From contig CAZBJH010000004.1 in the NCBI GenBank assembly GCA_964492185.1, positions 1 through 58,939 of the forward strand: a stretch of DNA of 58,939 nt, read 5' to 3'. The translations under genes were made by a program, and so were the position numbers. Every line of letters begins with the position of its first letter. Position 1 is the stretch's first letter. Shown piece after piece: positions 54,086 to 58,939 of this stretch. The notes beneath the pieces were generated by a model, which searched no databases, was not told the origin of the DNA, and saw only the letters and a program-made list of their open reading frames with translations. The DNA is from JAFGSZ01 sp964492185 (GTDB lineage: Bacteria; Bacteroidota; Bacteroidia; Bacteroidales; UBA10428).

Positions 54086-55648
54086 TTATTTAGCCCATTC
54101 ACGGCCTTCCGCCGTGCGCCTCCACTCAAAATAATCATCAAGTACTTCCAGTGATTCAGCACTGGGAACTTCACCCACGTGAGGTGTAGGACCAAGGTAC
54201 ATCACTGCAGGGCTTTCCTCGCTAAAGGCTGGCCACTCAGGAACATGTTCACCGTTTGGGTTGCCATTCTTTGCAAAATTGGTCCAATAAGTGGCAATGG
54301 CCTCTGAGAGCTCCAGATCCGATGGGGTTGTATTCGGATTTTCCGGGTCAAGTGTCATAAAAACATAAGGCACATCCCGCGCATGAGGTGAACCGTAACC
54401 ATATTGCGGTGAGTCCTCAGGATAATCGGGATGTTGATCGAAATAGTAATAGTAAACCTTTGAATCACCGTTCCTGGAATGTAGCTTTGCCCAGCTCCAG
54501 GTCTGCCATCCGAAAGCAGCATCACGGGCCAGATCGCGGGCTGTTTTGGGTATGCTGTTTTCAGCAACCGGATATGCTTTGAGTAAGGTATCGGCAAACT
54601 TACCATACCGTTGTTTAACACCGGTAATAAACTCCTCCGGATCTTTGGTACGGGTAAAACTAGCTCCTTCATCAGAATTATACCCAATGAGTACCGGCAC
54701 GTCGTTGAATTTTCCTTCTTCATAAAGGGTATATTGATCGTCGGGAATCACGTATCCGTCAACAACCGGCCAGGCACTTCCCATGCCCCAGCCTCCGGGC
54801 AGGCTGTCGGCTTCCATTTCGCGTAATTCGGTGATGGATGAAACCCCGGCTTTTTCGGCAAAAGCAAGCCCATCTACCTCGGCCTGTTCCAGGGTTTTCA
54901 TGTTTTCACCTGGGAAAGTTGTTGGGCGTGTTGGTCCAAACGATCCGCCGCTTTGCGATATAGCCGCGTGAAACAATCCTTTTGCCAGTGGTGATGCACA
55001 TAACATGCTTACAGATATGCCACCGGCCGATTCACCAAAAATGGTTACTTGATTTGGGTCGCCACCAAAAGCCACAATGTTGTTCTGTATCCATTGTAAA
55101 CCGGCAATCTGATCGAGCAAGCCATAATTACCCGATGTATTGTTCGGATTCTCAGCACTTAATTCAGGGTGAGCCAGAAACCCCAACGGGCCAACACGGT
55201 ATGCAATGCTCACGACTACTACGCCTTTTTTAGCGAGGTTTTCGCCTTCGGTAATGTCACCGGCTGTTGAACCAAAACTAAAACCACCTCCATAAATCCA
55301 TACCAACACTGGCAATTTATCCTCCGCGGTCTGCGCGGGTGTCCATACATTCAGGTACAGGCAATCTTCACTCTTTCCATTGGAAGGATTTCCTCCCTGC
55401 ATGGGAGAGGGTGCAAATTCAATTGTTTGCTTCACTCCTTCCCACGGTTTCAGTGGTTGTGGGGCTTTCCAGCGCAATTCACCAACCGGTGGAGCTGCAA
55501 AAGGTATTCCTTTATATACTATCATGCTATCCTGAACAATGCCTTGTATCATTCCACCTTCAACCTCAACTTGTCCGGGTTGCTGTTTTGTACATGAAAC
55601 AATAGTAACAATCAGCAATATAGCCGATAAAAAATTGAATTTTTTCAT
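54086..55648 (-). CDS. Type B carboxylesterase, lipoprotein
   Basis: 520 aa. The signal peptide ends in a lipobox (LLIVTIVSC, Cys19). Alpha/beta-hydrolase of the cholinesterase-like carboxylesterase family: EDCLYLNVWTP, oxyanion loop GGGFSFGS (121-128) and nucleophile elbow GESAGG with Ser207; the catalytic His lies near YGSPHARDVPYVF. Surface-anchored ester hydrolase, perhaps for acetyl or feruloyl esters released from xylan, given neighbours. Follows the truncated CE1 gene by 43 nt and precedes the SGNH esterase by 39 nt. Confidence 0.9.
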   Translation of the reverse strand: MKKFNFLSAILLIVTIVSCTKQQPGQVEVEGGMIQGIVQDSMIVYKGIPFAAPPVGELRWKAPQPLKPWEGVKQTIEFAPSPMQGGNPSNGKSEDCLYLNVWTPAQTAEDKLPVLVWIYGGGFSFGSTAGDITEGENLAKKGVVVVSIAYRVGPLGFLAHPELSAENPNNTSGNYGLLDQIAGLQWIQNNIVAFGGDPNQVTIFGESAGGISVSMLCASPLAKGLFHAAISQSGGSFGPTRPTTFPGENMKTLEQAEVDGLAFAEKAGVSSITELREMEADSLPGGWGMGSAWPVVDGYVIPDDQYTLYEEGKFNDVPVLIGYNSDEGASFTRTKDPEEFITGVKQRYGKFADTLLKAYPVAENSIPKTARDLARDAAFGWQTWSWAKLHSRNGDSKVYYYYFDQHPDYPEDSPQYGYGSPHARDVPYVFMTLDPENPNTTPSDLELSEAIATYWTNFAKNGNPNGEHVPEWPAFSEESPAVMYLGPTPHVGEVPSAESLEVLDDYFEWRRTAEGREWAK

Positions 55649-55691
55649 TTTTACTGATATTTTGGTTTAATGTTATTTATTCTGCCATAGA

Positions 55692-56387
55692 TTAGGAAAA
55701 AAACGAAAATATAAAAGGTGGCGCCAGGTTGTCCATAATCAAGTTTGCTCTGCCATCGTATATCCAGTTTGATGGCAACTCTCCACTTCCGTCAACCAAA
55801 TAAAGCACCGGGTATTTTTTTGTTGCATCATATCCTGGCGGGGTATACACGTAAAGTTCCCGTTCACCATTGGTCACATCCGAATGATAGATATCGCGTG
55901 TTACGTTTCCGTGAGGTACATTTTTCGTATCGTAGTATGCAGGGCCATCACCATGCACAATCAACTGACTGTAAGGGGGCATGGCAGTGAAAGCAGCATA
56001 GGTGTTGCTCGGATCGGTAATTTGCACACCATCAACATTAAAATGATAAGCATACATATCGGGTTTAAGCGGGCCAACGGTTAATGTCCAGATGCCATCC
56101 TCTCCTTCAATAAAAGGGATCGGCTCCCTGGGATTTCCAAGAGCAGTGAGTATAGCCACACCGGTTAGGTGAACCTTTGTTGCTTCAGGCGCTTTCAGCC
56201 GAAAGGTAAGCATACCACCATCCTTCACATCAGGTGATTCTATGAGTGCACTAAAAGGTATGAGGTTTTCGGTGTTTTCCTGGGGATTGTAATCCAGGTT
56301 TACATTGGCTTGCTGCCCATTCACTTCAATTGATATTAACAGACAAAAAAAAGCCAGGAGATTATGTAAAATTTTATTCATTTTCAT
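55692..56387 (-). pseudogene. Truncated CE1-type (feruloyl/acetyl) esterase
   Basis: 231 aa. Signal peptide 1-24. An E-set/CBM48-like N-terminal domain (MLTFRLKAPEATKVHLTG; PDMYAYHFNVDGVQITDPSN) and only the beginning of the esterase D-like alpha/beta-hydrolase domain (RELYVYTPPGYDATKKYPVL; NWIYDGRANLIMDNL) are present. The text then ends in APPFIFSFFS-stop. Family members continue ~150 more residues with the GxSxG nucleophile and His, so the catalytic half is gone. It may still be translated as first gene of the esterase operon. Confidence 0.82.
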
Positions 56388-56480
56388 AACAATGGATAAA
56401 AGATAGGTTTAATATCAACAATTTTACAAAAAAAGAAACAGTTATCATAATACTATACTTTTTTATTTTTACATCCATAT

Positions 56481-56510
56481 TACTGTAAGTTTTTTTTTCG
56501 TAATACAGTA
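56481..56510. promoter_or_regulatory. Inverted repeat TACTGTA-N16-TACAGTA
   Basis: Two perfectly complementary 7-bp arms (56481-56487 and 56504-56510) lie in the intergenic space between divergent carbohydrate genes, 40 nt before the sialate O-acetylesterase start. Possible regulator site or an RNA hairpin; motif evidence only. Confidence 0.3.
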
Positions 56511-56549
56511 TCATTTCTTATTTTTCAAAAAATCATAAAAAAAAGCGTT

Positions 56550-58526
56550 ATGAAATTAAGAATAAATACTCCCTGGATTTTACTGCTTCTAATGGCAATG
56601 TCAATCGGCCAACTTTCCGCCGAAGTTCGATTACCCGGCATTGTAAGCGACGGAATGATTTTACAACGGGATGAAAAAGTAAAAATCTGGGGCTGGGCTG
56701 ATACCGGCGAAAAAATTACAATAACCTTTTTAGACGAAACGTATCAAACCAAGACCAATGAAAACGGGAAATGGGAAGTAACTCTTAAACCAGCACCTGT
56801 CGGAGGCCCGTTTGAAATGACCATTAAAGGAAACAACCTGATTACATTAAAAAACATTCTTTTTGGGGATGTTTGGATATGTTCCGGGCAATCGAACATG
56901 ACCCATTATTTTGGACGGCACCAGGAACGGTTTGCCAAAGAAATTGCTGATGCAAACTACCCGGAGATAAGACAGTTTTATGTACCTACGAACCCTGTTA
57001 TTTCCGGTCCGGCTAAAGATATCCCGGAACAGCATTGGGCAGAGGCCACCCCTGAAACCGTGTTGGATTTTACCGTGATTGGTTACTTTTTTGCTAAAAA
57101 GTTGTACGACAAATATAAAATCCCTATGGGTATCATTAATACAGCCGTAGGCGGTACACCCATTGAATCATGGACAAGCGAGGAAGGATTTAAAGAATTC
57201 CCTGATATTATGGAACGGGTTACCCAATTGCAGGATACCGCTTATGTAAATGAGGTCAACCGAAAACTACAGGAAGCAAGGAAAAAGGTTGAAAAAAGTG
57301 CTCCACCACAAGCAGAAGACCGTGGCCTTGCCGGGGAAACAAAATGGTACGAACCGGGATATAAACCGCTGAACTGGAAAAGGATCAACATACCCGGATA
57401 CTGGGAAGATCAGGGTGTACGAAATTTTGATGGTGTGATGTGGTACAGGCGTATGGTGGATGTACCCGAATCCATGACTGGTAAGGAAGCCATGGTAAAA
57501 CTTGGGCGCATCATCGATGCTGATGAACTGTACATTAACGGTGAAAAGGTTGGCAACACCACCTATCAGTACCCACAACGGGATTATACCATGCCTGCTG
57601 ACATATTAAAGCCCGGAAAAAACCTTTTCGTGGTGAGGGTTACCAACAATGGCGGCAAAGGCGGATTTGTGCCGGACAAACCTTATTATCTGCTTGCCGG
57701 TGGTGATAAGGTTGATTTGAAAGGCGACTGGTATTATAAAGTGGGGAAAGTAGCCCCAAGGCACAATATCTCTGGTAACAAGTTAGGGGTTCGACCTATA
57801 TTTGCCCAGAACGAACCCACGGCCCTCTACAATGGTATGATAGCACCTTTTACCAACTATGCAGTAAAGGGCTTCTTATGGTATCAGGGCGAGAGCAATG
57901 CCGGTAACCCGGATGCATATCGCGAGTTACTGCCCAATCTCATTCATGATTGGAGAAACCATTGGGGTTTAGGCGACCTGACATTCCTTATTGCTCAACT
58001 TCCAAATTACATGGATGTGAATTATTCTCCCGAAGAAAGCAATTGGGCTGAAATGCGCGAGATACAATTTGAAACCGCCCAAACCCTCAAAAATACCGGT
58101 ATTGGCATAAACATTGAGTTGGGCGATTGGAATGATATCCATCCAGGAAATAAAAAACCGGTGGGTGAACGGTTGGCCCTGGCCGCCATGCGGATCACCT
58201 ATGGTGAAAAAGACATGGTAACCTCAGGGCCAATATTCAAATTTTACCGAAAAGAAGACGTAAAAATAATTCTTTCGTTTGATCATGTAGGTTCTGGCCT
58301 GGTAGTAAACAACGATGAGGAACTTTCACATTTCGCCATTGCCGGTGAGGATAAAGAATTTATTTGGGCTGAGGCAAAAATTGTGAATAACGAAGTGGTT
58401 GTTTGGAGTGACGAAATTAAGGACCCGAAATACATCCGGTATGCCTGGGCGGATAATCCGGATTTTGCCAATCTTTACAATGAAGAAGGACTTCCGGCGT
58501 CTCCGTTTATGGTGAAGATAGAGTAA
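56550..58526 (+). CDS. Sialate O-acetylesterase family protein (carbohydrate deacetylase)
   Basis: 658 aa, secreted (signal peptide 1-24, LLLMAMSIGQLSA). N-terminal beta domain (VRLPGIVSDGMILQRDEKVKIWGWA), nucleophile block CSGQSNM with Ser115, an inserted jelly-roll (about 240-410, INIPGYWEDQGVRNFDGVMWYRRM), LWYQGESNAGNPDAY (block III) and GDWNDIHPGNKKPVGERL carrying the Asp/His pair. In polysaccharide loci such enzymes often deacetylate xylan rather than sialic acid. Divergent from the other esterases; same functional theme. Confidence 0.9.
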   Translation: MKLRINTPWILLLLMAMSIGQLSAEVRLPGIVSDGMILQRDEKVKIWGWADTGEKITITFLDETYQTKTNENGKWEVTLKPAPVGGPFEMTIKGNNLITLKNILFGDVWICSGQSNMTHYFGRHQERFAKEIADANYPEIRQFYVPTNPVISGPAKDIPEQHWAEATPETVLDFTVIGYFFAKKLYDKYKIPMGIINTAVGGTPIESWTSEEGFKEFPDIMERVTQLQDTAYVNEVNRKLQEARKKVEKSAPPQAEDRGLAGETKWYEPGYKPLNWKRINIPGYWEDQGVRNFDGVMWYRRMVDVPESMTGKEAMVKLGRIIDADELYINGEKVGNTTYQYPQRDYTMPADILKPGKNLFVVRVTNNGGKGGFVPDKPYYLLAGGDKVDLKGDWYYKVGKVAPRHNISGNKLGVRPIFAQNEPTALYNGMIAPFTNYAVKGFLWYQGESNAGNPDAYRELLPNLIHDWRNHWGLGDLTFLIAQLPNYMDVNYSPEESNWAEMREIQFETAQTLKNTGIGINIELGDWNDIHPGNKKPVGERLALAAMRITYGEKDMVTSGPIFKFYRKEDVKIILSFDHVGSGLVVNNDEELSHFAIAGEDKEFIWAEAKIVNNEVVVWSDEIKDPKYIRYAWADNPDFANLYNEEGLPASPFMVKIE

Positions 58527-58694
58527 AAAAGATCTTTTTCATAACGGGTATTGGCTGCCCGGGTGGTTGTGGATAATTGACTTAAAACTACATGCTTAAA
58601 CGGGCTTAAACGGTAAGAAGAATATACGCTATACGTTTAAATGGTCAAATTCCGGATATGTTAATACTCAAAGCAGAGGAACTGATAATAATTA

Positions 58695-58928
58695 GGGTCT
58701 GCTGAAAAACACGGAATTAATTTATAACCAACACAATAGGGTAACTAATTGATAGTTAAGTGCAAGGTTTTTGACGCGTATTTATAAAATCCTTTGCACT
58801 TATTAAGGATAATAATTCGTTAGTCTGTAGCACATCATCTACCGCGTTGGCTGCAGCTCGCGGTATTATTATACAGCTTCGCATTGCCGCCTTGTATCTG
58901 GTGCACTACAAGCTTTTCCAGCAAACCC
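58695..58928. repeat. Type C MITE-like element, full copy
   Basis: 234 bp bounded by GGGTCTGCTGAAAAAC and GCTTTTCCAGCAAACCC (inverted, 13 of 16 positions matching) and by TA on both sides, which would fit a TA target duplication. Contains GCTTCGCATTGCCGCCTTG, seen inverted in the fragment at 9930. No ORF. Six bases after it AGAGTC starts, the left terminus of A/B elements, cut by the window end. Confidence 0.8.
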
Positions 58929-58939
58929 TATTTAGAGTC

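Noticed and set aside
48323..58526. Complete SusCD-type polysaccharide utilisation locus
   Set aside because: No SusC or SusD gene and no regulator lie in the region; only hydrolases and esterases are present.

Overview
The window looks like a chromosomal piece of a Bacteroidota bacterium, probably a Bacteroidales or Marinilabiliales relative from an uncultured or environmental lineage. The evidence is a leftward menaquinone cluster, a two-subunit methylmalonyl-CoA mutase, an RF2 gene with the classical frameshift site, an Mpl-type peptidoglycan ligase, a two-component-style propeller receptor, and a polysaccharide-degradation region with CBM6/GH43 and a probable type IX sorting tail. Both ends of the window lie inside or at the edge of dispersed repeats, so it may be a whole contig that broke at repeats.

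Layout. 1-333: repeats. 334-7674: men genes (menI-menD-menB-menA-menC-menE-menF, read leftwards), preceded by a CPA2 antiporter with a universal-stress-like tail (7732-9729). 10524-12008: a radical SAM enzyme, followed by a ~570 bp array of hairpins. 12667-20224: two small unknown genes, a DUF5996-like gene, an Mpl-like ligase, an APC permease with a TrkA-C-like tail, a short-chain dehydrogenase and an MBL-fold hydrolase. 20783-26496: a complete tripartite RND efflux operon. 26562-28071: small membrane and secreted proteins. 28212-32618: mutA and mutB, separated by a mobile repeat. 32697-38908: OMP, fumC, prfB, recX, prmC, ribD. 39030-44591: a TPR-caspase protein directly followed by a propeller sensor fused to a PP2C/SpoIIE phosphatase. 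44639-47802: dxs and an OmpA-family lipoprotein. 48323-58526: secreted GH43, a broken GH43, and a set of carbohydrate and carboxyl esterases suited to acetylated/feruloylated xylan, two of them damaged.

The most striking structure outside the genes is a dispersed set of small inverted-repeat elements. Types A (~200-245 bp) and B (~125-167 bp) share the terminus AGTGTCTGTCCATAA. Two insertions show clear 5-bp target duplications (ATCAT at 30386/30758; AATGT at 13571/13796). The elements sit at gene borders: they supply the menF stop codon, split mutA from mutB, flank fumC on both sides, and lie directly upstream of the RND adaptor. A second, unrelated MITE-like family (type C, terminus GGGTCTGCTGAAAAAC) has one full copy at the right end and a deletion derivative. 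No transposase able to move any of them is present in the window. No tRNA, rRNA or CRISPR was found.
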